Shown here piece after piece: positions 1 through 8,690 of a DNA stretch of 31,551 nucleotides. The position numbers were made by a program, and so were the translations under genes. Source of the stretch: CAYVMN01 sp964452575. Lineage in GTDB: Bacteria; Desulfobacterota; DSM-4660; Desulfatiglandales; Desulfatiglandaceae. The notes below the pieces were generated by a model. That model saw only the letters and a program-made list of their open reading frames with translations. It did no database searches and was not told the DNA's origin. The stretch is taken from contig CAYVMN010000020.1 in the NCBI GenBank assembly GCA_964452575.1, forward strand, positions 1 through 31,551, given 5' to 3'. The first letter of the stretch is position 1, and every line of letters starts with the position of its first letter.

Positions 1-1068
1 GTATCTTTGTTTGAGGGATATTACGGCAATAACCCGGTTGCCTGGGCCATGGACATATACCCCCTTGATGTCCATCATGCCCGCCTTTTCCAGTTCATTC
101 CAGAGGAAGGTCGCGGTGTGGATGGGGATAGGGAACCAGGTGTTTACAGGTGGTTTGACAGGGGGCTGCCCAAAGAGGATAGGGTTATCTCTGTGATAGA
201 GTCTACTGACATAGACGACCGGCTCATTCCTGGTACCTGAGGCGTAGTACCCCTGCCATTCCCCGAATGGCCCCTCGGGTCGACTGTCTTCGTAAGGGGG
301 AGGGGAGAAACCACAGGCCACGATTTCAGCGGTAGCCGGTATCGGGAGTCCTGTCTCGTCGTCGATAATCACCTCAATCCCCTTGCCCTTTATATACCCT
401 GCCATATCATATTCAGACGTTCCCCAGGGGAGAGGCATGGTTGAGAGGGCAAAGAGGAGTGGGTCCTGTCCAAAACACATGGCAACCGGACACGGTTTTC
501 CCTGTGCCCAATATTTCTCCCGCATGACGGTCGCGTGTTTTCCAGGTGAGGCATAGAAGGCCAGTGTCTTCCTGTCATGGATCATAACCCGGTAGGTCCC
601 GAAGTTGACCCACCCTTCTTCAGGATCACGGGTAATGGTAATAACCCCGGTACCGATGTAACGGCCACCATCATGTGTGTGCCATTTGGGGGTGGGGAAC
701 TTATAGACGTCGATATCATCTCCTCTTAGGATGTTTTCCTTAATCGGACCGTTATTGACCTTCACGGGGGGAACGGGCCGGAATCTGTTCCACCTCTCCT
801 TCCAGTCGGCAATACATTCCATGTCCGTGAACTCCTCCGGGAAACCAAGTGCCAGTTTCTGGCCCACCCTGTGGTGCATCAGATTGGTGGCCACTCGGAA
901 GCCCTCCGGATAACCTGCTATATTATCAAATAGCAGGCCAGGACCCTGCCTCTCTGCCATCAATTCGTTGATAGTGCCGATTTCAAGGTCCCAGTCGGCA
1001 TGGTCAACCCTCCTGAGTTTCCCCTTCTCCTCCAATATATCAAGAAAACCCCTCAGATCCTGGATCAC
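1..1068 (-). CDS. UbiD-family prenylated-FMN-dependent (de)carboxylase, 3'-truncated by the window edge
   Basis: Reading the minus strand from 1068 gives 356 codons open to base 1. UbiD-family enzymes use prenylated FMN, made by UbiX, to decarboxylate or carboxylate aromatic and alpha,beta-unsaturated acids. Visible family marks are the N-terminal helix (DLRGFLDILEEKGKLRRV), the VNFGTYR segment with Arg160, and the PEGPFGEWQGYY block at about 264-275. Its Glu265 and Glu270, with Arg160, match the catalytic Glu-Arg-Glu set known in the family. The start is GTG at 1068, preceded by AAGGAGG nine bases upstream; no ATG fits as well. About 120-140 C-terminal residues should lie outside the window. 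The gene diverges from the Tm-1-like gene. No ubiX is visible, so the substrate cannot be named. An anaerobic aromatic-acid enzyme or a ubiquinone/menaquinone-type decarboxylase are both possible. The family call is sure, the substrate is not. Confidence 0.9.
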   Translation of the reverse strand, partial: MIQDLRGFLDILEEKGKLRRVDHADWDLEIGTINELMAERQGPGLLFDNIAGYPEGFRVATNLMHHRVGQKLALGFPEEFTDMECIADWKERWNRFRPVPPVKVNNGPIKENILRGDDIDVYKFPTPKWHTHDGGRYIGTGVITITRDPEEGWVNFGTYRVMIHDRKTLAFYASPGKHATVMREKYWAQGKPCPVAMCFGQDPLLFALSTMPLPWGTSEYDMAGYIKGKGIEVIIDDETGLPIPATAEIVACGFSPPPYEDSRPEGPFGEWQGYYASGTRNEPVVYVSRLYHRDNPILFGQPPVKPPVNTWFPIPIHTATFLWNELEKAGMMDIKGVYVHGPGNRVIAVISLKQRY

Positions 1069-1180
1069 GATGCCCAACCTCCTTCGGCGAGTTTCAAGGC
1101 ATAAACCCTCATTTTACCCTGATTGACGCTATCCTGGGGATCTGGTAAAGTCAAGGTGAAACAGGCCTCTTGAAAACAAT

Positions 1181-1228
1181 CCCATTTGAAAGTGAATACC
1201 TTGTAACACGTTGTCTTTTTGAAATGGG
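1181..1228. promoter_or_regulatory. Imperfect inverted repeat in the divergent ubiD / Tm-1-like promoter region
   Basis: CCCATTTGAAA at 1181-1191 faces TTTGAAATGGG at 1218-1228. Ten of 11 positions are complementary, with a 26-base spacer. It lies in the 234-base gap between two divergent genes, which is where a shared operator would sit. A weak TTGACT at 1149-1154 (minus strand) could be the -35 of the ubiD-like gene, but its -10 (TAGCGT, 17 bases on) is poor. No convincing promoter was found for the plus-strand gene. The operator role is inference only. Confidence 0.3.
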
Positions 1229-1302
1229 ACAGGAGCTGTCACAATTTTAAGCCATTTTTGAAAAACTAAACTGATACAATACGTTGAGGTGTCTGAAGGA
1301 TC

Positions 1303-2511
1303 ATGAAAAAGGATGCTAGCGTTGCCGTGGTTGGAACATTTGACTCCAAAGGCGAAGAACACCTCTTTCTGAAGGAGCGGATTGAAAAAAGGGGTTTCCG
1401 GAGCCTGACCATTAATGTTGGGACCAGGGGGCCTTCCCCTTTCCAGGCAGATTATGATCTCTATGAAGAGATGGAAGATGAGGAGGGTCACGCCCCGGGG
1501 GGCCGAGACGAGGCCATTGAAGGTGTTCTCAGGCGCGGGCAAGGGCTTGTCCGGCAGTTATATGAGAATGGGGAGATCTGCGGAATGATCTCTGCCGGGG
1601 GAGGTACCGGGACATATTTGGGGACCACCATAATGCGTGTGCTCCCATTGGGCATTCCCAAGATAATGATCTCCACTGTGGCATCCAGAGATATGTCCAG
1701 GACTGTGGGGACCAGGGATATTACCATGATGCACAGTGTTGTGGACCTCTTGGGCGTCAACAGCATCTCAGGGAAGATACTTGACAGGGCCGCTGCCGCC
1801 ATATGCGGGATGGTCCAAGCGGTGTGGGAACCCCCTGCCATGAAAAGGCAGATCGCGCTCACCTTCTTTGGATTTATCACACAGGCGGCTGAAGAAATCA
1901 AAGAGGCCCTGGAAGAGATGTCCTATGAGGTCATCCCTTTCCATGCCAATGGAACCGGCGGCATGGCCATGGAGGAGTTGGCCAGGGAAGGGTTCTTTGA
2001 CGCCATTCTGGACCTGGGGACCCATGAGCTGGCCGATGACCTGATGGGCGGTTATTGTAGTGGAATAGGGCCTCAAAGACTGGAACCGGTTCCCGGCCGC
2101 GAGATACCTCGACTGGTTGTCCCAGGGGGGCTTGACTGTGCGGTCCTGGAGTTCACCAGGGATGACATCCCCGATGAATTCACGGGCCGCAGGATCTTCT
2201 TCTATGACTTTCGTTCAGCGATCCGGCTCAGCATGGAGGAGAGCCGATTCCTCGCAGGGCAATTGGCCGGAAAACTCAACCTTGATACCCGCAACACAGA
2301 GGTGCTTATCCCCACCCTGGGCTGGTCAGAGGCTGACAGAGAGGGCGGCCCGTTGTATGATGCTGTCATCAGCAATGCCTTCATCCAAAGGCTAAGAGAG
2401 GACCTCAACCCCAGGATCCAGGTTCAGGAGGTTGATTTTCATATCAACGAACCCACCTTTGCAAGGCTCGCCGCCGAGGTCATGGACCGGATGGTTAGGG
2501 AAAGGGACTGA
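1303..2511 (+). CDS. Tm-1-like ATP-binding domain protein (UPF0261 family)
   Basis: The 402-residue protein has the usual full length of the UPF0261/Tm-1-like family. The family is named after the N-terminal domain of the tomato Tm-1 resistance protein, which binds ATP. Characteristic segments are VGTFDSKGEEH at residues 10-20, a Gly-rich loop SAGGGTGT near 96-103, the TRDITMMHSVVDLLGVN stretch near 137-153, and a second alpha/beta domain from about 183 with NGTGGMAMEEL. There are no membrane segments or signal peptide, so it is probably cytoplasmic. The ATG at 1303 is preceded by GAGGTG about 11 bases upstream and GAAGGA immediately upstream. The bacterial function is not established. Divergent pairing with the UbiD-like enzyme hints at small-molecule metabolism, but this is weak inference. 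It converges with uvrA. Confidence 0.88.
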   Translation: MKKDASVAVVGTFDSKGEEHLFLKERIEKRGFRSLTINVGTRGPSPFQADYDLYEEMEDEEGHAPGGRDEAIEGVLRRGQGLVRQLYENGEICGMISAGGGTGTYLGTTIMRVLPLGIPKIMISTVASRDMSRTVGTRDITMMHSVVDLLGVNSISGKILDRAAAAICGMVQAVWEPPAMKRQIALTFFGFITQAAEEIKEALEEMSYEVIPFHANGTGGMAMEELAREGFFDAILDLGTHELADDLMGGYCSGIGPQRLEPVPGREIPRLVVPGGLDCAVLEFTRDDIPDEFTGRRIFFYDFRSAIRLSMEESRFLAGQLAGKLNLDTRNTEVLIPTLGWSEADREGGPLYDAVISNAFIQRLREDLNPRIQVQEVDFHINEPTFARLAAEVMDRMVRERD

Positions 2512-2595
2512 CGGGGTATTCGGATTTCCGGTTTAGCCGGGTTAGAGTCTTAATTTGGAACTTCTATGCAATAAGCGAAGATATTTGTTGGGGAA

Positions 2596-2847
2596 ACTCC
2601 AAATTACAAATCTCAAATAACAAATAAATTCCAATGACAAGAATTCAAAATAGCAAACACATATAGGGGTTGAGAGGTTCAAAGATTCAGAGGTTCAGGG
2701 TGTGGTGTTTTATGTTTGGTGTTTGGGATTTGGAATTTGTTTGTAATTTGGTGCTTGGTGCTTGGAATTTGTTTGGAAAACTGGGGACCCACCGGTAGGT
2801 GGGGAGTCCGAAGGACAATTTGGTGCTTGAGATTTGGAGTTTAAATT
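2596..2847. repeat. Low-complexity word-repeat block with inverted arms, overlapping the uvrA 3' end
   Basis: This block is built from short recurring words rather than one long unit. CCAAATTACAAA at 2599-2610 is perfectly complementary to TTTGTAATTTGG at 2740-2751 (12 bp). TGGAATTTGTTTG occurs as a direct repeat at 2731-2743 and 2763-2775. TTGGTGC recurs near 2748, 2755 and 2820. A middle part (about 2668-2700) contains GAGGTTCAAAG and GAGGTTCAGGG, words that recur at 10851-10886. A short hairpin (GGACCCACC, loop GGTA, GGTGGG) lies at about 2785-2804. The uvrA stop codon (2710-2712) lies between the two 12-bp arms. The rest of the 2512-2709 gap holds no gene. Confidence 0.75.
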
Positions 2848-5800
2848 GAGGTATCTCTTGAGATAATGGGCCGTATGAGAGCTATTGGGGTAGGCCAGGA
2901 GCTCCTCCGGTGATCCAACAGCCACGACTCGCCCCCCTTTGTCCCCCCCTTCAGGGCCCAGATCGATGATATAATCGGCCTCTTTGATGATCTCCATATT
3001 GTGTTCAATGACCGCAACGGTGTTTCCCTTGTCAACAAGGGCCTGAAGGACATTCATGAGCCTCTGGACGTCGGCCAGGTGCAGCCCTGTGGTAGGCTCA
3101 TCCAGGATATACAGAGTCCTTCCGGCAGAGGGTTTGTGTAGCTCCTGGGCCAGCTTGATGCGCTGGGCCTCCCCACCCGAAAGGCTGGGGCTGGGCTGCC
3201 CCAGGCGAAGGTATCCCAGACCGATATCGCAGACAAGCCGGATGGCCCTTCGGATGGACGGGATGGCGTCAAAGAGTCCGGCAGCCTCATCAAAGGTGAG
3301 TTCGAGGACCTGCGCGATGTTCTTGCCCTTGTAAGTGATTTGCAGGGTCTCGTGGTTGAATCGCTCCCCCTCGCATGCCTCACAGTGGAGGTGCACGTCG
3401 GGCAGGAAGCTCATTTCTACCTTTAGACTGCCCTGGCCCTTGCAGGCGCTGCACTGGCCCGTTGCCACATTGAAAGAAAACCGGCCCGGCCCATATCCCC
3501 TGGCCCTGGCCTCCGGCGTCATGGCAAAGAGACTCCTGATGCCGGAGAAAAACCCGACATAGGTGGCCGGCACAGAACGCGGGGTGCGGCCGATGGGGCT
3601 GTGATCCACCTCTAGTACCCGCTCCAGGGATTCCCACCCCTCAATCCCCTTGCACCACTCATCCTTATAGACCTTGTGCAAGAGGCGCCCTTGGAGCCCT
3701 TTGTAAAGGGTCTCCTTGAGGAGAGAAGATTTGCCTGAACCGGATACCCCGGTGAGGCATATGAAGGTTCCCAGAGGAAAACCCACATCAATGGATTTCA
3801 GGTTGTTGAGCCTCGCCCCACGGATCTTAAGGAAGGGCCTATCACCGTAAGGCCTGAGACGGCTGGTGATCTGCTTATGCCCCACATTAAGCCAGGCGCC
3901 TGTGACCGAAGTAGATACCCCTTTCAATTCATCAAGGTTGCCGCAGGCCACTATCCTCCCCCCGTCCTGGCCGGCCCCAGGACCCAGATCGATGACAATG
4001 TCGGCCTGGCGAATGGTCTCCTCATCATGCTCTACCACCAGAATAGAGTTTCCCCGCTCCTTGAGGACCTTGAGTGCATCCAGGAGCATTCCATTGTCCC
4101 TGGGGTGGAGGCCGATAGTTGGCTCGTCGAGGACATAACAGGCGCCTGTCAGGTTTGATCCGAGCTGGGCTGCAAGCCTGACCCGCTGGGCCTCACCGCC
4201 AGAGAGGCTGTCACCGCTTCGGCTCAAGGACAGATATGATAAACCCAGGCGGTTCAGTAAAGAAAGGCGTGTGAGAATCTCTGCCAGGATAGGTTCGGCT
4301 ATCAGGACCTCCCTGGGATCAAAGCGGAATCCTCTGAAGGCCTTGGAAAGCTGTGGGGGCGAGAGCTGAACCAGATCCCGGATCGAGTGGTTGCATATCT
4401 TTACTGAAAGGGCCTCGGGCCTGAGACGGCCACCCTCGCAATAGGGGCATACCTTAACTGCCGGTGTGCCCCCGTTTTCCCGCACACCCAGTCCCTGACA
4501 TTCCGGGCAGGCCCCATGGGGACTGTTGAAGGAGAAGAGCCGAGGATCAAGGGGTACGACTCCTACCCCGCAATCGGGACAGATCCCTGAAAGACTGAAG
4601 ATCTCTTCCTTCCCCTTGGGGTCAAGCACCAGGAGGGCGCCTTTTCCCTCCTCCAGTGCCGCGGCCACTATCTGATCCAGGTCTTTGGCCGGAAGCCGGC
4701 CCACCACCAATTCCACAGTATGCTCGTGGTAACGGCTCAGGGCCATATCGTCCTTTAGGGTTGTGAGGATTCCGTCGATGCGGGCCTCTTTATAACCCTT
4801 ACGCAGGGCCTTGGAGAGCAGATCCTTGTGAAATCCTTTGCGGCCGGCGACCTTAGGCGCCAGGATCAGGGCCCGCCTCTTGCGGTATCGGGAACGGATC
4901 TGGGCCATCAGGGCCTCTGGTGCCTGGGCCGTCAGTCGGCGGCCGCAGCCTGGACAGTGTTGCACGCCTATCTTGCTGTAGAGGAGTCTCAGGAAATGGT
5001 ATACCTCGGTGAGGGTGGCAACGGTAGAGCGGCGACCGGCGTGACTGATGCGCTGCTCGATGGCCACAGTAGGCGGGAGGCCTGACACCACATCTACCTC
5101 GGGCCGTTCAAGGATCCGTACATACTGCCTCACGAAGGGCGCAAGGCCTTCCAGGTAGCGGCGCTGACCCTCTGCAAACAGGATATCAAAGGCCAGGCTG
5201 GACTTGCCCGAACCAGAGACACCTGTAAGCACCACCAGTTGATTTCGGGGGATTGAGAGGCTTAGATCCTGCAGATTGTGCTCCCTGGCGCCCTTTATTG
5301 AAATTACCTTAGAACTCCCGGTATGCGACTCTAGAAGATCCGGATGAGAAGGTTCATCCGGTATGATCGAACCCTGACCGTTCAGATAGGCCTTCAGGAA
5401 TCGGCCTGTGTGTGAGCCCTCGTGGGCTGCCACCCTTTCAGGTGGGCCTTCTACCACGATCTCCCCGCCAGCATCTCCCCCTTCAGGCCCCAGGTCTATC
5501 ACCCAGTCAGAGGTCTTGATTACCTCCATATTGTGCTCTATCACGAGGACCGTATGGCCCTGAGCGACCAGACCCTGCAGGGCGCTCAGGAGTCTTTGTA
5601 TATCATGAAAGTGGAGCCCTGTGGTAGGCTCGTCAAATATGAAGAGCCGAGGGGAGCGGTCGTTGCCTTTGAGGTACCGGGAGAGTCTGAGGCGCTGGGC
5701 CTCACCCCCTGAAAGTGTATTAATGGGCTGGCCTAGGGTTATGTAACCAAGCCCCACCTGGTTCAAGAGATCAAGGGCAATTCTTATCCTGTGATGGCCT

Positions 5801-8112
5801 TCAAAAAAGGTGAGGGCCTCATCCACTGTCATGGAGAAGATGTCGTGTATGTTTTTGCCCCGATATCTGACTTCCAGGACATCCATTTCAAAGCGTTTAC
5901 CGCCGCAGTCCGGACAGGTGACGAAGACATCAGAGAGAAACTGCATCTCTACCTTTTCAAATCCTTCGCCCCGGCAGGTCTTACACCGGCCGTTCCCGGT
6001 GTTAAAGGAGAAATGGGTAGCTTGAAGGTGCCTTGCCCGGGCCTCCGGTGTCTGGGCCAGGAGGGCGCGGATAGGGTCCATGGCCTTGGTGTAGGTCATG
6101 GGGTTGGCCCTCGGGGTCCGTCCTATGGGCCTCTGGTCGACCATTATTGCGTCTGCTATCTCTTCGACCCTGCGGATAGCCCTGTGTCTCCCTGGCCGGC
6201 CCTGGGGGCTTCCCTTTAGCCTCTTGATGGCCCTAAAGAGGACCTCTTCGGCCAGGGTGGACTTGCCCGAGCCGGACACCCCCGTCAGGCACACAAAGAG
6301 CCCAAGAGGGATACGGAGATCGATCCCTTTGAGGTTGTGGGCCGAGGCCCCCTCAATGATCAACCACTTTCCCTCAAGGGGTACCCTTCGTCTTTTCGGG
6401 ATAGGGATTCTCCGTTCGCCCCTGAGATACTCGGCAGTAAGGGAACCGTTTACCTCACCCGTGGGCCCAAAATACATCAGACGGCCGCCCTGTTCGCCCG
6501 CCTCTGGGCCAAGGTCCAGGAGGAAATCGCTCTGACTGATGATTTCAGGGTCATGCTCCACTACTACGACCGTGTTCTCCTGGTCCCTCAGTCCTTGAAG
6601 GATCCGGGTAAGCCGGCGGCTGTCACGGGGGTGAAGGCCGATGCTCGGCTCATCCAGGACATAGAGGGTATTTGCAAGTGAGGAGCCTAGGGCCGACCCA
6701 AGGGCCACTCTTTGGACCTCCCCGCCGGAAAGGGTGCGGGACTGTCGATCTAGGGTGAGGTACTCCAGACCAACCTCACGGAGGTAGCTAAGGCGACTTC
6801 GAACCTCATTTATGACCACCTGGCTGGCCTCATCCCTTTCAGGGACCTTCAGGGTTTCAAATAGGCGATAGGCCTCATCTACACTCAGGGCATATACCTG
6901 GCCTATGTTCAATCCCGAGAGACGATATAGCAAGGCCTCCTTCTTGAACCTGGTGCCACCGCACTCCGGGCACACCCTATAGCCGCGGTAGCGGGAGAGA
7001 AAGACTCGCACATGCATCTTGTAAGTCTTGCCCTCCAGCCACCTGAAAAATCCCCGTACCCCGTAGAAGTCCGGGGTTCCTTCTATAATCGCTGTCTTCT
7101 GGGCCTCTGTGAGGTCCTGAAATGGTCTGCGAGTGGGTATCCTGTTGCGACGACAGAAGTTCATGAGGTCCAGGAATTCCATCCGGAGACTAGTCCATGG
7201 TCTGATAGCCCCATCCTCTATTGAGAGCTGAGGGTCTGGAATAACAAGGTCCAGGTCGAGATCGATGATCCGGCCAAAACCCCTGCAGGCCCCGCAGGCA
7301 CCAACAGGGCTGTTAAAGGAGAAGAGACCGGGAGACGGGTCCGGATATGTGATCAGGCATTGGGTACACTCAAGGCTGTCGCTAAAGGAGAGGCGCTTGC
7401 CAGGGCCGAACCACACATCGGCCTTGCCCCTGCCAAAACGGAAGGCCTGTTCGAGTGAATCGACAATCCTGGTTCGATCCCGTTCCCTCAGGGCCACGCG
7501 GTCCATCACCACAGGAAGCACCTCGGGTGTGCTTAGAGGTCCAAATTCCTCCAACGGGATGGCCTTCCCATTTACGAGGACCCGGGTAAAACCCATCTGG
7601 CCCAGTGTGATGAAAATCTGACTCAAGGGAATCCCGTCGGCAGGGAAGGGGAAGGTGATCACCGCCTCAGACCCTTCAGGTATGTCCTTGAGGACTTTCC
7701 ACGCAAGTTCTGGATCTTGCCGGATAACGGGTCTGCCGCAGCTCCTGCAGTGGAGTTGACCCAGCCGCGCGTAGAGCAGTTTCACGTAATCGGTAATCTC
7801 TGTCATGGTCCCCACGGTGGAGCGGGAGGTGCGGACAGGGTCCTTCTGATCGATGGCAATGGCGGGCGGAATTCCCTCTATACCCTCCACCAGGGGCCGG
7901 TCCATGCGCTCCATGAACTGGCGTGCATAAGGTGAAAAGGTCTCCACGTACCGGCGTTGGCCCTCTGCATAGAGTGTGTCAAAGGCCAGTGAGGATTTTC
8001 CTGAGCCGCTTACCCCTGTGACTACGGTGATGTGGTTCAGGGGGATTTCAAGGTCCAGGCCTTTCAGATTATTCTGTCTGGCGCCTTTGATCCGAATGCT
8101 GTGTAAGGCCAT
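2710..8112 (-). CDS. uvrA: Tandem (double) UvrA, excinuclease ABC subunit A-like protein with four ABC ATPase domains
   Basis: UvrA is the damage-sensing ATPase of nucleotide excision repair; it normally dimerises and loads UvrB. This 1800-residue product is two UvrA units in one chain: about 1-912 and 936-1757. Walker A GVSGSGKS occurs at 33-40, 611-618, 964-971 and 1455-1462. LSGGE signatures are at 461, 800, 1303 and 1644. Walker B/DEP motifs start near 485, 824, 1327 and 1668. Cys-x2-Cys zinc pairs include 122/125, 249/252, 273/276, 381/384, 710/713 and 733/736 in unit 1, and 1053/1056, 1178/1181, 1202/1205, 1222/1225, 1554/1557 and 1577/1580 in unit 2. Unit 2 lacks roughly 90-100 residues between its GLG segment (near 1209) and CPYC, where unit 1 keeps an insertion. 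Conversely, unit 1's UvrB-binding region (about 130-248) looks divergent. The last 43 residues are repeat-encoded. The start is ATG at 8112 with a weak ribosome site. Confidence 0.95.
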   Translation of the reverse strand: MALHSIRIKGARQNNLKGLDLEIPLNHITVVTGVSGSGKSSLAFDTLYAEGQRRYVETFSPYARQFMERMDRPLVEGIEGIPPAIAIDQKDPVRTSRSTVGTMTEITDYVKLLYARLGQLHCRSCGRPVIRQDPELAWKVLKDIPEGSEAVITFPFPADGIPLSQIFITLGQMGFTRVLVNGKAIPLEEFGPLSTPEVLPVVMDRVALRERDRTRIVDSLEQAFRFGRGKADVWFGPGKRLSFSDSLECTQCLITYPDPSPGLFSFNSPVGACGACRGFGRIIDLDLDLVIPDPQLSIEDGAIRPWTSLRMEFLDLMNFCRRNRIPTRRPFQDLTEAQKTAIIEGTPDFYGVRGFFRWLEGKTYKMHVRVFLSRYRGYRVCPECGGTRFKKEALLYRLSGLNIGQVYALSVDEAYRLFETLKVPERDEASQVVINEVRSRLSYLREVGLEYLTLDRQSRTLSGGEVQRVALGSALGSSLANTLYVLDEPSIGLHPRDSRRLTRILQGLRDQENTVVVVEHDPEIISQSDFLLDLGPEAGEQGGRLMYFGPTGEVNGSLTAEYLRGERRIPIPKRRRVPLEGKWLIIEGASAHNLKGIDLRIPLGLFVCLTGVSGSGKSTLAEEVLFRAIKRLKGSPQGRPGRHRAIRRVEEIADAIMVDQRPIGRTPRANPMTYTKAMDPIRALLAQTPEARARHLQATHFSFNTGNGRCKTCRGEGFEKVEMQFLSDVFVTCPDCGGKRFEMDVLEVRYRGKNIHDIFSMTVDEALTFFEGHHRIRIALDLLNQVGLGYITLGQPINTLSGGEAQRLRLSRYLKGNDRSPRLFIFDEPTTGLHFHDIQRLLSALQGLVAQGHTVLVIEHNMEVIKTSDWVIDLGPEGGDAGGEIVVEGPPERVAAHEGSHTGRFLKAYLNGQGSIIPDEPSHPDLLESHTGSSKVISIKGAREHNLQDLSLSIPRNQLVVLTGVSGSGKSSLAFDILFAEGQRRYLEGLAPFVRQYVRILERPEVDVVSGLPPTVAIEQRISHAGRRSTVATLTEVYHFLRLLYSKIGVQHCPGCGRRLTAQAPEALMAQIRSRYRKRRALILAPKVAGRKGFHKDLLSKALRKGYKEARIDGILTTLKDDMALSRYHEHTVELVVGRLPAKDLDQIVAAALEEGKGALLVLDPKGKEEIFSLSGICPDCGVGVVPLDPRLFSFNSPHGACPECQGLGVRENGGTPAVKVCPYCEGGRLRPEALSVKICNHSIRDLVQLSPPQLSKAFRGFRFDPREVLIAEPILAEILTRLSLLNRLGLSYLSLSRSGDSLSGGEAQRVRLAAQLGSNLTGACYVLDEPTIGLHPRDNGMLLDALKVLKERGNSILVVEHDEETIRQADIVIDLGPGAGQDGGRIVACGNLDELKGVSTSVTGAWLNVGHKQITSRLRPYGDRPFLKIRGARLNNLKSIDVGFPLGTFICLTGVSGSGKSSLLKETLYKGLQGRLLHKVYKDEWCKGIEGWESLERVLEVDHSPIGRTPRSVPATYVGFFSGIRSLFAMTPEARARGYGPGRFSFNVATGQCSACKGQGSLKVEMSFLPDVHLHCEACEGERFNHETLQITYKGKNIAQVLELTFDEAAGLFDAIPSIRRAIRLVCDIGLGYLRLGQPSPSLSGGEAQRIKLAQELHKPSAGRTLYILDEPTTGLHLADVQRLMNVLQALVDKGNTVAVIEHNMEIIKEADYIIDLGPEGGDKGGRVVAVGSPEELLAYPNSSHTAHYLKRYLNLNSKSQAPNCPSDSPPTGGSPVFQTNSKHQAPNYKQIPNPKHQT

Positions 8113-8171
8113 TTTATCTTTCTTACCCTCTTACCTCAAAAGAAGAAAGCTGGCAGTTCCGCACAGAGCGG

Positions 8172-8669
8172 CTAGAACCGTCCCATCCTATGGAGGAAGT
8201 GATAGGTCACGATCCCAACCGCGGTTGATAGGTTCAGGCTCCGGACATTCCCCCAGATGGGTATGACATAACAGGGGTATTCTTCTCTGATCCCTTGGGG
8301 GAGCCCCAGGGTCTCTCCGCCAAACAGGAGATAGTCGCCACGGTCCACTTCTGCCTTGGTGTAGCTTACGGGGGCATGACGACTGAAGGATCGCAGGTTT
8401 CCGTGTCCCTTCATATCTTCCAAGAATGCCTCGAAACTTGAATGGTGCCGGATATCAACCTCATGCCAGTAATCTAATCCCGCCCTCTTCAGGTGTTTGT
8501 CGTCTACCCGGAAACCAAGGGGGTGGATCAGATGCAAAGGCACTTCAGCAGCCCCGCATAGTCGGGCAATATTCCCGGTGTTGGCCGGTATTTGAGGCTG
8601 ATAGAGGACCACGTGGAGGTAGGGATCGTCAAGTTTCCGATGCCTGATATGGGCGATAGGGGGCGCCAT
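8172..8669 (-). CDS. trmL: tRNA (cytidine/uridine(34)-2'-O)-methyltransferase TrmL
   Basis: TrmL methylates the 2'-hydroxyl of the wobble base 34 in certain tRNA-Leu species, using S-adenosylmethionine. The 165-residue protein shows the SPOUT-fold marks: VVLYQPQIPANTGNIARLC at 20-38, LGFRVDDKHLKRAGLDYW at 51-68, FGGETLGLP at 116-124 and the knot segment VRSLNLSTAVGI at 142-153. These match the TrmL branch rather than TrmH or RlmB. The known E. coli protein starts almost directly at the VLYQP-equivalent strand, so the first 16 or so residues here are extra. The ATG at 8669 has only a weak Shine-Dalgarno, and a GTG at 8612 is an alternative. It lies 59 bases upstream of uvrA on the same strand, so the two may be co-transcribed. 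Confidence 0.92.
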   Translation of the reverse strand: MAPPIAHIRHRKLDDPYLHVVLYQPQIPANTGNIARLCGAAEVPLHLIHPLGFRVDDKHLKRAGLDYWHEVDIRHHSSFEAFLEDMKGHGNLRSFSRHAPVSYTKAEVDRGDYLLFGGETLGLPQGIREEYPCYVIPIWGNVRSLNLSTAVGIVTYHFLHRMGRF

Positions 8670-8690
8670 GGCAGGACCTGCTTGATCTCC

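Noticed and set aside
1129..1542. 137-codon minus-strand open frame before the Tm-1-like gene
   Set aside because: It overlaps the 5' part of a clear family member on the plus strand and has no recognisable similarity or ribosome site.
2785..2808. Intrinsic terminator for uvrA
   Set aside because: The hairpin lies inside the uvrA coding frame and is not followed by a U-run on the minus strand.
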